Shown: one piece after another, positions 1 to 6,590 of the stretch
Layout: every line of letters begins with the position of its first letter
Numbering within the stretch: the stretch's first letter is position 1
DNA from: Opitutaceae bacterium
GTDB lineage: Bacteria; Verrucomicrobiota; Verrucomicrobiia; Opitutales; Opitutaceae
Assembly: GCA_025352845.1 (NCBI GenBank)
Contig: JANXSC010000560.1
Location: 1 to 20,228 of the forward strand
Length of the DNA stretch: 20,228 nt
Reading direction: 5' to 3'
The notes under the pieces: model-generated
Databases searched by the model: none
The model's input: only the letters and a program-made list of their open reading frames with translations
What the model was told of the DNA's origin: nothing
Program-made: the position numbers and the translations under genes

Positions 1-133
1 CTGCTTATCGTTAGAGATAGCGTTAGGTGACAGTTACTGGTGAGTCGTTGGCTGAGCGTTTGGCTTAAGTGATGATTTCGAAACCCAAGTTGGGAACGGA
101 CTGGCAGCAGACGAAGGATCTACGAGACATCAC

Positions 134-517
134 ATGAGTAATTCCAAACTATATGTCGGCAATCTGTCGTTCAAGACCACCGAAGACGAGCTCCGCTCCT
201 CCTTCGGCCAGTTCGGCGCTGTCACCGACGTTTACGTCGCCATGGACAAGATGACCGGCCGCCCCCGCGGCTTCGCGTTCGTCACCATGGGCACGGCCGA
301 AGAGGCCAAGGTCGCGGCTGAGAAGATGAACGGCGTCGACCTCGGCGGTCGCCAGCTGACGGTCAATGAGGCGCGTCCGAAGGAAGAGCGTCCGGGCGGC
401 GGCTTCGGCGGCGGCGGCGGCGGTCGTGGCTTCGGCGGCGGCGGCGGCGGTGGTCGCGGCGGCTTCGGCGGCGGCGGTCGCGGTGGCGATCGCGATCGCG
501 GCGAGCGTCGTTACTAA
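134..517 (+). CDS. Glycine-rich RRM RNA-binding protein
   Basis: A 127-residue protein with one RNA recognition motif and a short Gly/Arg tail. RNP2 is at residues 6-11 (LYVGNL) and RNP1 at 45-52 (RGFAFVTM); their aromatic residues (Tyr7, Phe47, Phe49) are the usual RNA-stacking positions. Residues 88-127 are almost all Gly with scattered Phe and Arg, an RGG-like tail, ending in a charged DRDRGERRY stretch. This layout is typical of the small bacterial and cyanobacterial Rbp proteins, which bind single-stranded RNA and are often cold-responsive; that role is inferred here. The ATG at 134 gives a standard RRM N-terminus, though no strong Shine-Dalgarno is visible. A strong intrinsic terminator follows 33 bases after the stop, so it is probably a monocistronic unit. 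Confidence 0.95.
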   Translation: MSNSKLYVGNLSFKTTEDELRSSFGQFGAVTDVYVAMDKMTGRPRGFAFVTMGTAEEAKVAAEKMNGVDLGGRQLTVNEARPKEERPGGGFGGGGGGRGFGGGGGGGRGGFGGGGRGGDRDRGERRY

Positions 518-550
518 GACCTGACGTTTTTAACGAAACGGTTTTTCGAG

Positions 551-584
551 GGACGGAGCTCCTGAGGAGCTCCGTCCTTTTTTT
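551..584 (+). terminator. Rho-independent terminator of the RRM gene
   Basis: A perfect 12-bp inverted repeat (551-562 with 566-577), GC-rich, with a three-base TGA loop, is followed directly by seven T residues (578-584). This is a textbook intrinsic terminator and it insulates the helicase gene downstream from RRM transcription. Confidence 0.95.
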
Positions 585-607
585 CGCCCGCAAGGGCCTT
601 CCTTTGC

Positions 608-705
608 TTGTCATTCTTAGCGAAGCGAAGAATCCAACTGGAGGTTCGCGCCTCTGCTTAGCAACGAGTGTCCAACTGGATTCTTCGCTGCGCTCAGAAT
701 GACAA
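608..705. repeat. 98-bp inverted-repeat (MITE/REP-like) element
   Basis: The arms at 608-642 and 671-705 match as an inverted repeat at 31 of 35 positions (27 of the outer 29), around a 28-base centre. The termini read TTGTCATTCT and AGAATGACAA. The inner arm ends contain the direct decamer TCCAACTGGA (633-642 and 671-680). No reading frame of its own is evident. The TCATTCTxAGCGxAGCGAAGAAT core resembles a dispersed repeat found in many high-GC environmental bacteria (recollection, not searched). A related fragment is at 4294-4322. It ends 12 bases before the helicase start codon, so it would be part of that gene's leader. Confidence 0.85.
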
Positions 706-717
706 ATTAAGTAAGTC

Positions 718-1953
718 ATGCCTTTTAAAGCTCTCAATCTTTCCGACAACGTCCTCCGCGGAGTGCAAGCCGCCGGCTACACCGATCCCACGCCGATCCA
801 GTTGCGTGCCATTCCCGTCGTGCTCGGCGGCGGCGATCTCATCGGCTCCGCGCAGACGGGCACGGGCAAGACCGCGGCCTTCGCGCTCCCGATTCTCACG
901 CGGCTCGGCGCGCATGCGAAGGGCCAGAACGCCCGCGTGCTTGTGCTCGAGCCCACGCGCGAACTCGCCGCACAGGTCGAGACGTCCTTCCGTGATTTCG
1001 CACGCTTTACGGACATCCGCGGCGTCGCGATTTTCGGCGGCGTGGGCTACGGCAACCAGCGCGCGGAGCTGCGCCGTGGCGTCGACATCATCGTCGCCAC
1101 ACCCGGCCGTCTGATGGACTACCTGAAGGAGGGCGCAATTTCGCTGCGTGATATTTCGATCCTCGTGCTCGACGAGGTGGACCGGATGCTCGACATGGGC
1201 TTTCTCCCTGTGGTGAAGGACATTATCAGCCGCTGTCCGAAAAACCGGCAGACGCTGTTCTTCTCGGCTACGGTGCCGCCGGAGATTGCGGCGGTCGCGT
1301 CGTTCGCGCTGCGCAACCCGACGCGCGTCGAGGTCGGCATCAACCGCTCGATTAACGAATCGGTGAAGCACGCGCTCTACCCGGTGGCGTTTGAGCAGAA
1401 GTTCGACCTGTTGGTCGCGTTGCTGGCGAAGACCGATTTTGACAGCGTGCTCGTCTTTTCCCGCACCAAGCACGGCGCCGACAAGATTGCGCGCCGGCTG
1501 AAGGCGGCCAACCACAGCGTCGCCGTGCTCCATGCGAATCGCTCGCAGAACCAGCGCATCGAGGCGCTCGCCGGTTTCAAGAGCGGTAAATATGAGGTGA
1601 TGGTCGCGACCGATATCGCCGCGCGCGGCATCGACGTCGCCGGGATCTCGCACGTCATCAACTACGATGTGCCAGAGAAGCCCGAGGACTACGTGCACCG
1701 CATCGGCCGCACGGGCCGGGCGCAGGCGGTCGGCGATGCGTTAACGCTCGTGACGCCGGAAAACTACGGCGACATCCGCGACATCCAGCGCTTCATCGGC
1801 GCGAAAATTCCCGAGCTGCAGCTCGAGGGCTTTCCCTACAAGCCGCTGGCCCCGCGCCCGGCCCAGCCCGCCCCGCAGGGCCGCTCGAATGGTGGCAATC
1901 CGGGCACGCTGCAACCGCGCGGAGGGTTCCGCCGGTTCAAGAGCCGGCGCTAG
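718..1953 (+). CDS. DEAD-box ATP-dependent RNA helicase, RhlE-like
   Basis: 411 residues with the full superfamily 2 motif set: Q motif GYTDPTPIQ (20-28), Walker A AQTGTGKT (45-52), Ia PTRELAAQ (79-86), Ib TPGR (128-131), motif II DEVD (152-155), III SAT (183-185), V ATDIAARGID (297-306) and VI HRIGRTGR (327-334). It should unwind short RNA duplexes with ATP, for example in ribosome assembly or mRNA decay, in the cytoplasm. The RMLDMGF stretch after motif II and the short basic, Pro/Gly-rich tail (about 375-411) favour the RhlE group. Motif II reads DEVD rather than DEAD: both acidic residues are kept and only the third position differs. The start fits the family N-terminus (MPFKALNLSD). The inverted-repeat element at 608-705 forms its immediate leader, and no clear Shine-Dalgarno is seen. 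Confidence 0.96.
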   Translation: MPFKALNLSDNVLRGVQAAGYTDPTPIQLRAIPVVLGGGDLIGSAQTGTGKTAAFALPILTRLGAHAKGQNARVLVLEPTRELAAQVETSFRDFARFTDIRGVAIFGGVGYGNQRAELRRGVDIIVATPGRLMDYLKEGAISLRDISILVLDEVDRMLDMGFLPVVKDIISRCPKNRQTLFFSATVPPEIAAVASFALRNPTRVEVGINRSINESVKHALYPVAFEQKFDLLVALLAKTDFDSVLVFSRTKHGADKIARRLKAANHSVAVLHANRSQNQRIEALAGFKSGKYEVMVATDIAARGIDVAGISHVINYDVPEKPEDYVHRIGRTGRAQAVGDALTLVTPENYGDIRDIQRFIGAKIPELQLEGFPYKPLAPRPAQPAPQGRSNGGNPGTLQPRGGFRRFKSRR

Positions 1954-1994
1954 GGCGTGTTTTCAAAATGCCGTTCTCGCCGGATCGGGTTTTT

Positions 1995-2049
1995 GTAGGT
2001 CAGCTCGCTTGCGAGCGCGGATTGGGCGCGCGCAAGCGCGCTGGCCTAC
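1995..2049. repeat. Two-hairpin palindromic intergenic repeat (GTAGG...CCTAC)
   Basis: The outer arms GTAGGTCAG (1995-2003) and CTGGCCTAC (2041-2049) are inverted repeats with one mismatch. They enclose two separate small hairpins: GCTCGC/GCGAGC (2003-2008 and 2011-2016) and GCGCGC/GCGCGC (2028-2033 and 2036-2041). It lies between the helicase stop and the glycosylase start. The termini and layout resemble the elements at 2682-2753 and 12048-12117. Confidence 0.75.
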
Positions 2050-2082
2050 TGCACCCGGAGTTTGTGCACACGCCGTAGTCGC

Positions 2083-2685
2083 ATGGGCGCGAACGCCGCC
2101 ATCGAAAAACATCTCGCCGCGCTCCGCGTGTGCGAGCGCTGTCCGCAGATGCACCGGCCCGCCGTGGTGGGTCGGGCGGTCGCGAGCCGTGTGATCCTCA
2201 TCGGCCAGGCGCCGGGCGACAAGGAGCCGAAACTCGGCCGGCCCTTTGCGTGGACGGCGGGCAAGACGCTCTTCAAGTGGTTTCACGGCGCGCTCGGCTG
2301 GAGCGAAGACGAGGTGCGCGACCGGATTTATTTTGCCGCCGTGTGCCGCTGTTTCCCCGGAAAAAGGGAAACCGGCGGCGACCGCGTGCCCGCGCCCAAA
2401 GAAATCGCGGAGTGCTCTGCCTGGCTTGAGGGTGAGTTCGTGTTGCTGAAACCGACACTCGTGCTCCCCGTCGGCAAACTCGCCATCGCGCAATTCCTCG
2501 GCGAGCGCCCGCTCATCGAGACCATCGGGAAAAAATTCGAGATCGAATATCGCGGCCACGCGGTGGACTGCATTCCGCTGCCGCACCCGTCGGGTGCGTC
2601 ACCGTGGCATCGCATGGAGCCGGGAAAAACACTGCTCGGCCAGGCGCTGTCGCTGGTCGCGCAGCATGAGGCGATCCGGAGGTAG
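2083..2685 (+). CDS. Uracil-DNA glycosylase superfamily protein
   Basis: About 200 residues, pfam03167-like. Motif A is GQAPGDKE followed by LGRPFAWTAGK, which resembles the family 4 and 5 pattern (G-x-APG ... GRPF ... AG). The C-terminal motif is HPSGAS, where family 4 enzymes carry their uracil-binding HP motif. Five cysteines (a CxxC at residues 17 and 20, a CRC at 88 and 90, and Cys111) are placed plausibly for a 4Fe-4S cluster as in UdgA/UdgB. The expected role is removal of uracil from DNA in base excision repair. Motif A has Gln where classical family 4 has Glu, so the exact subfamily is open. Start: ATG at 2083 is preferred; an in-frame TTG at 2062 would add seven residues, but its only purine-rich stretch lies one base upstream. 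The TAG stop is inside the palindrome at 2682-2753. Confidence 0.87.
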   Translation: MGANAAIEKHLAALRVCERCPQMHRPAVVGRAVASRVILIGQAPGDKEPKLGRPFAWTAGKTLFKWFHGALGWSEDEVRDRIYFAAVCRCFPGKRETGGDRVPAPKEIAECSAWLEGEFVLLKPTLVLPVGKLAIAQFLGERPLIETIGKKFEIEYRGHAVDCIPLPHPSGASPWHRMEPGKTLLGQALSLVAQHEAIRR

Positions 2686-2753
2686 GGCGGGCTTCAGCCC
2701 GCCATTCTCCGCAGCGTGCGTGCGAACGGAGAGCGGGCTGAAGCCCGCCCTAC
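2682..2753. repeat. Perfect 21-bp-arm palindromic repeat between convergent genes
   Basis: Arms 2682-2702 and 2733-2753 are perfect 21-bp inverted repeats that begin and end GTAGGGCGGG / CCCGCCCTAC. Each arm is itself a hairpin (2686-2693 with 2696-2703; 2733-2739 with 2742-2748), so either one long stem or two short ones can form. It fills nearly the whole gap between the convergent glycosylase and dehydrogenase genes and contains the glycosylase stop codon. It could act as a bidirectional terminator, but there is no T-tract. Confidence 0.9.
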
Positions 2754-2754
2754 T

Positions 2755-3729
2755 TCAATTCACCCGATTCCACACCGGTTGCCCGAGCACGGCGGCGCGG
2801 GCGATCTTGGCGGAGGTGCTGCGCATCTCGACCATGCCCTCGGGGGAGCAGAAGGCGGCGTGGCAGGTGCAGATGAGGTTGGGCGTCGCGGCTTCGTCGA
2901 CGGTGCGGAGGGGTTCGTTTTCCACGACATCGAGGCCGGCGCCGGCCAGGTGACCGGAGTGCAGCGCGGCGAAGACCGGAGCCTTGTCCACGACATCGCC
3001 GCGCGCGGTGTTCACGAGGAAGGAGCCCGGTTTCATCTGCGCGATTTCCTTTTCGCCGATCAGACCGCGTGTCTCGGCGCTCAGCGGGCAGTGAACGGAG
3101 ACGGTGTCGGCGATCTTCAGGAGTGCGGCGAGGGAGTTGACGCGCTCGATACCCACGGCCTTGTGCGTGCCTGCCGGCGCGTAGGGATCGTAGAAGACGA
3201 CGCGGAAACCGAACGCCTTCGCGCGCAGCGCGGTCGCGGTGCCGATGCGGCCGAGGCCCACGAGGCCGAGGGTCTGGGTGCGGAGCCGGCGCATCTTCGG
3301 GGCGACGTCGATGTGCCACGCGAGTTGCTTGGCAACGGCGTCCAGCGGGAAGAGTTGCCGATAGAGCGCGAGGATGAGCGCGATGGCGTGGTCGGCGACT
3401 TCCTCGGTGCCGTAGTCGGGCACGTTGCAGACAGGGATGCCCGCTTTCACAGCGGCAGCCACATCGACACTGTCGAAACCCACGCCGTTGCGGATAATGG
3501 CGCGGCAGTTTTTCAGCTGCGCAATCACCGGCGCGGTGACGAGCGGGCCGTGCCAGAGGATGAGAGCATGCGCGTCGAGAACCGACGTGGGAAACGGCGC
3601 GTCGAAATCGAGCCACGCGGTCGTGAGCTCCGCGACATCGCTGAGATGCGGGCGCTCCACGGTGGCGGCGTGGTCGGTGAACTTGAATTCCCTGGGGCAG
3701 ACGATGACGACGGAAGGGCGGGCGGGCAT
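2755..3729 (-). CDS. D-2-hydroxyacid dehydrogenase, CtBP-like
   Basis: 324 residues, the normal length for the NAD-dependent D-isomer-specific 2-hydroxyacid dehydrogenases. The Rossmann motif GLGRIG is at 158-163 with acidic Asp181 behind it, indicating NAD rather than NADP. The catalytic triad is visible as Arg243 (in TARGD), Glu272 (in ENEP) and His290 (in CTCHAAF). The RNGVGFDSVDV and NVPDYGTEEVADHA segments are the substrate-side signatures shared with bacterial C-terminal-binding-protein-like members. The enzyme probably reduces a 2-keto acid to the D-hydroxy acid; the substrate cannot be read from sequence. It is transcribed alone, convergent with the glycosylase and divergent from the FKBP gene. 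The start is ATG at 3729 with only a weak ribosome site. Confidence 0.94.
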   Translation of the reverse strand: MPARPSVVIVCPREFKFTDHAATVERPHLSDVAELTTAWLDFDAPFPTSVLDAHALILWHGPLVTAPVIAQLKNCRAIIRNGVGFDSVDVAAAVKAGIPVCNVPDYGTEEVADHAIALILALYRQLFPLDAVAKQLAWHIDVAPKMRRLRTQTLGLVGLGRIGTATALRAKAFGFRVVFYDPYAPAGTHKAVGIERVNSLAALLKIADTVSVHCPLSAETRGLIGEKEIAQMKPGSFLVNTARGDVVDKAPVFAALHSGHLAGAGLDVVENEPLRTVDEAATPNLICTCHAAFCSPEGMVEMRSTSAKIARAAVLGQPVWNRVN

Positions 3730-3742
3730 AAATAGGCTTTGA

Positions 3743-3797
3743 CCACGGAATACACGGGTGACACGGATGCCGGAAAGTCTTATCCGTGTTCCCTGTG
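3743..3797. repeat. Degenerate CACGG-type repeat with dyad symmetry
   Basis: Three consecutive nine-base units, CCACGGAAT (3743-3751), ACACGGGTG (3752-3760) and ACACGGATG (3761-3769), are followed on the same strand by inverted units ATCCGTGT (3782-3789) and TCCCTGTG (3790-3797). ACACGGAT at 3761-3768 is the exact complement of 3782-3789. The array fills the divergent promoter gap between the dehydrogenase and FKBP genes and includes both possible GTG starts of FKBP. Similar ACCACGGAxxACACGG repeats are familiar from Verrucomicrobia and other genomes (recollection). Confidence 0.65.
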
Positions 3798-4268
3798 AAA
3801 TCTTTGATCAAACTCTCCTTGGTTTTGGCGCTCGTGGCCGTGGCCGCCTCGCCTGTCCTCCGCGCGCAGCGCGAAAAACTTCCGCGCGAGGCGCTCGAAA
3901 TCGTCGAGAAGAACTGGCCCAACGCGAAGAAGACGCAGACGGGCATCCGCTACGTCGTGCTGCAGGCCGGCACCGGCGAGACGCCGAAGTCCGGGGATAA
4001 GGTCAACGTGCTCTACGAGGGCCGGCTGCTCGACGGCAAGGTCTTCGACTCCGCGAAGGATCCGGCGCAGCCCTTCACGTTTCGCGTGCGTCGCGACATG
4101 GTGATCGAGGGCTGGGATCAGATTTTGCAGCTGATGCGGAAGGGCGACAAGTGGCTCGTCATCGTCCCGCCCGAGCTGGCCTACGGCACGCGTGGCCAGC
4201 CGCCGAAAATCGGCCGCAGCGCCACGCTCGTCTTCGAGATGGAGCTGCTCAGTTTCGGGAAGGAGTGA
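3786..4268 (+). CDS. Exported FKBP-type peptidyl-prolyl cis-trans isomerase
   Basis: 160 residues: a signal peptide (a hydrophobic LSLVLALVAVAA core, probable cleavage near residue 27), a short charged linker, then one FKBP domain from about 50 to 158. Active-site positions typical of FKBP12 can be seen: Tyr77 (VLYEGRL), Phe87-Asp88 (VFDSA), Val106-Ile107 and Trp110 (VIEGWD), Tyr133 (LAYG) and Phe150. It should speed proline isomerisation in proteins folding outside the cytoplasm. Start: GTG at 3786 sits 8 bases after a GGAAAG site. A second in-frame GTG at 3795 gives a neater signal peptide (residues KSLIK after the start) and is a real alternative. Both lie in a degenerate repeat, so the N-terminus is uncertain by three residues. 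Confidence 0.93.
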   Translation: MFPVKSLIKLSLVLALVAVAASPVLRAQREKLPREALEIVEKNWPNAKKTQTGIRYVVLQAGTGETPKSGDKVNVLYEGRLLDGKVFDSAKDPAQPFTFRVRRDMVIEGWDQILQLMRKGDKWLVIVPPELAYGTRGQPPKIGRSATLVFEMELLSFGKE

Positions 4269-4293
4269 CGGGGGCGAAAACGGGTTTCTTGTT

Positions 4294-4322
4294 TGTCATT
4301 CTTCGCTCCGCTTAGCATGACA
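4294..4322. repeat. Short copy of the TGTCATTC inverted-repeat family
   Basis: TGTCAT at 4294-4299 and ATGACA at 4317-4322 are inverted termini. Positions 4298-4322 match the right arm of the 608-705 element (680-704) at 22 of 25 bases. It looks like a solo arm or internally deleted copy. It lies in the gap between the convergent FKBP and SGNH hydrolase genes. Confidence 0.7.
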
Positions 4323-4371
4323 GGCCTTTCGACGACCGCGTGGGCCCGCAGCATTGTGGCGCGCGGGGCGA

Positions 4372-5166
4372 TTACTTCAACATCTCGGTCAAAAGCGGTT
4401 TGATCGCGTCGGCCCAGAGTTGGTAGCCGGCGGTGTTCGGGTGCAGCTGGTCGGGCATGACTGAAAACGGAATCTTGCCGTCCTGGCCGAGGAACACGTC
4501 GTTGATGCTCAGGAAGCGGACGTTCACGCCGTCGTCGAGTTTGGCGAGTTCGACATTCACGAGGTTGATAATTTCGGTGCGGCGGGCGGCGTCGGTGATG
4601 GCGGAATCGGTGATCTTGCCGGTGTTGTCCTTGCGGGCACCGCGGGGGAAAACCGCGAGGAGGAGGACCTTGGTGCCGGGAATTTTTTGGCGGATGAGTT
4701 CGACGATTTTTTTGTCGGCGGCGGCGATCTCGGCGGCGGTGTGCCCGGTGGGGGCGGCGCCGCTGTTGTTGGTGCCGAGCATGAGGACGGTGACCTTTGG
4801 GGTGATGCCTTCGAGTTCGCCGTTTTCGATCCGCCAGATCACGTGCTGGGTCTGGTCGCCGCCGATGCCGAAATTGGCGGGCTGGTATTTGCCGAAATAG
4901 GTTTCCCAGATGTGAGCGCGGGAGGCGGGAGCCCAGCCGGCTGTAATCGAGTCGCCGATGAAGAGCAGGCCGATCGGGCCGGCTTTGCCGCGGGCGAGGA
5001 ACGACTCGTGGGACTTGATGAAACCGGCGTTGGGCACGCCGGCGGCGTCGGCCTTGGCGATGGGCGCGGAGGCGTCGAATTTTTTCGGAGCCGGAGCTTG
5101 GGCGAAGGCGAGCGGCAACAGGGCCGCGAGAGCAAGGGCCGTGAGGGCGGGGCGGAGGTTTTTCAT
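4372..5166 (-). CDS. Secreted SGNH/GDSL hydrolase (PAF-acetylhydrolase-like)
   Basis: 264 residues with a signal peptide (cleavage probably after AFA, residue 22). The four SGNH blocks are clear: block I GDSITAGW with nucleophile Ser73, block II GIGGD with oxyanion Gly103, block III GTNN with Asn133, and block V DQLHP with Asp239 and His242. The VIWRIENGELEG and LMLGTNN stretches resemble the platelet-activating-factor acetylhydrolase 1B type seen in many Planctomycetes and Verrucomicrobia proteins. The enzyme should hydrolyse an ester, possibly acetyl groups on glycans or lipids, in the periplasm; the substrate is inferred. It lies 66 bases downstream of rarD on the same strand and may be cotranscribed with it. 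Start ATG at 5166, with no purine-rich ribosome site upstream. Confidence 0.93.
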   Translation of the reverse strand: MKNLRPALTALALAALLPLAFAQAPAPKKFDASAPIAKADAAGVPNAGFIKSHESFLARGKAGPIGLLFIGDSITAGWAPASRAHIWETYFGKYQPANFGIGGDQTQHVIWRIENGELEGITPKVTVLMLGTNNSGAAPTGHTAAEIAAADKKIVELIRQKIPGTKVLLLAVFPRGARKDNTGKITDSAITDAARRTEIINLVNVELAKLDDGVNVRFLSINDVFLGQDGKIPFSVMPDQLHPNTAGYQLWADAIKPLLTEMLK

Positions 5167-5232
5167 GGAGGGAGTGGGCGAGGGAAGGGAAGACGCACCA
5201 GCGCGTCGAGCGTCACGCGCGGGCGGCGGAGA

Positions 5233-6132
5233 TTATTTTTTCCGCTGCGCCCAGAGATTGTCCACCGTGTAGAGCGCGAGCGCGGCCCAGATGAACGCGA
5301 AGCTCGCGATCCGCGCCTGCGAAAACGGCTCGTGGTAAACCCAGATGCCGAGCGCGAGCTGCACGCTCGGTGCGATGTATTGGAGCAGCCCGAGCGTGGA
5401 GAGCCGGATGCGGCGCGCGCCATAGCCGAAGAGCAGCAGCGGCACCGCCGTGATCACACCCGAGCTGAGCACGAGCACATGCGTGCGCAGATCGACGGTG
5501 CCGATCGCGCCCTCGCCGGTGTGGTGCCGCCAGAGGAGAAACACCGCCGCGAACGGCAGGAGCAGCAGCGTCTCAACCGTCAGGCCCGTCACCGCCGGCA
5601 GCGGCGACTGTTTGCGCATGAGGCTGTAGCCGCCCCACGTGCAGGCGACGATGAGCGCGATCCACGGCGGCCGCCCGAGTTGGATGATCATCAGCGCGAC
5701 GCCGGCCGCAGCGAGGCCGATGGCCCACCACTGCGCGCGGCGCAGGTGCTCGTGGAGCACGAAGCGCCCGGCAGCGACATTCACGAGCGGCACCAGAAAA
5801 TATCCGAGGCTCGTCTCGACGATGTGTCCGGTGTTCACGCCCCAGACGTAGACGAGCCAGTTCCCCGTGAGGAGCACCGCGCTCAGGCCGTTGATCGCAA
5901 ACGCCCGCTTGGTCCCGAGTGCGGTGCGCACCGCACCGAAGCCATCCTGCAGCGCGACGATTACGAGCAAGAGCACCAGCGACCAAACCTGGCGGTGCGC
6001 GACGAGTTCGACCGGATCGACGGCCGCGAGTTGTTTCCAGTAGAGCGGGACGAGGCCCCACAGAAAATAGCAGAGCGCGGCGGCGCTCGCGCCCCGGGCC
6101 TCTGCCGGAGTGTGTTGCTCGGGGGAAATCAC
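5233..6132 (-). CDS. rarD: RarD-type EamA/DMT-superfamily permease
   Basis: 299 residues, about ten hydrophobic segments, the usual size for RarD. Family signatures include YFLWGLVPLYWK near the N-terminus, AHRQVWSL, the NWLVYVWGVNTGH segment and ETSLGYFLVPLVNV. RarD proteins are ten-helix inner-membrane carriers of the drug/metabolite transporter superfamily; the E. coli protein was linked to chloramphenicol sensitivity, and the natural substrate is unknown. The open frame has no ATG near the N-terminus. It starts with GTG at 6132, a few residues before the first membrane helix, which fits the family, but no Shine-Dalgarno is visible. It lies between the small lipoprotein gene (95-base gap) and the SGNH hydrolase on one strand, possibly one transcript. 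Confidence 0.9.
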   Translation of the reverse strand: MISPEQHTPAEARGASAAALCYFLWGLVPLYWKQLAAVDPVELVAHRQVWSLVLLLVIVALQDGFGAVRTALGTKRAFAINGLSAVLLTGNWLVYVWGVNTGHIVETSLGYFLVPLVNVAAGRFVLHEHLRRAQWWAIGLAAAGVALMIIQLGRPPWIALIVACTWGGYSLMRKQSPLPAVTGLTVETLLLLPFAAVFLLWRHHTGEGAIGTVDLRTHVLVLSSGVITAVPLLLFGYGARRIRLSTLGLLQYIAPSVQLALGIWVYHEPFSQARIASFAFIWAALALYTVDNLWAQRKK

Positions 6133-6227
6133 GCGGGGACCGTGGGTCGAGTTCGCGGTTCGTCAACGCCCCGCCCGGCTGTGCCGTCCGCGCTGGGGCG
6201 CTGCTGCGCGCGGCGGCCAGCGCCGGA

Positions 6228-6491
6228 TTATTTCTGCGCCTGCGCGGCGCGGGTGAAACCGAAGCGCTCGCGAAATTCCGCGTCGGCCTGTGTCTTCGCC
6301 GCGTCGGCCGCCGTGCCCTTGGCGATGATCTCGGCGGTGCGTTTCTCCACCCAGCGGCGGCGGAAACTCTCCTCGACATCGGCGGAGATGGCGGGGTTTT
6401 CCTTGGCCGTCTTGGGCTTCTTGGAAAATAGGCAGCCGCTCGTGGTGAGGGCGAGGACAGCGAGGGCGAGCGTCAGCAGGTGCTTGGTCAT
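6228..6491 (-). CDS. Small putative lipoprotein of unknown function
   Basis: 87 residues. An N-terminal hydrophobic segment (residues 5-16) ends in TTSGC, so Cys20 is a plausible lipidation site; Thr at position -3 makes the lipobox slightly atypical. The mature part is short, charged and probably helical, with Lys/Ala/Glu-rich sequence and a RRRWVEKRTAEII stretch at about 45-57. I do not recognise a family. It is probably anchored in the envelope. It is divergent from the membrane-protein gene at 6591 and lies upstream of rarD on the same strand. The clear signal sequence, good ATG start and end close to rarD make it more likely real than spurious. Confidence 0.75.
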   Translation of the reverse strand: MTKHLLTLALAVLALTTSGCLFSKKPKTAKENPAISADVEESFRRRWVEKRTAEIIAKGTAADAAKTQADAEFRERFGFTRAAQAQK

Positions 6492-6590
6492 GTGAAAAAC
6501 TGGTTTAAGTGTTGCGAAGCCCGCCGTCGGAGGGCGAGGGAATCTTTTTGTTTTCGCGAAACGGGCCGAATGCCACTCGTGTTGAGCAAC

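Noticed and set aside
1..133. Promoter or cold-shock-type leader of the RRM gene.
   Set aside because: The stretch is less GC-rich than the genes, but I could not place a -35/-10 pair with proper spacing or a convincing leader structure.
4687..6495. A 602-codon plus-strand open frame across the SGNH hydrolase, rarD and lipoprotein genes.
   Set aside because: It is antisense to three genes with signal, catalytic or membrane signatures, has low-complexity charged sequence and no recognisable motif.
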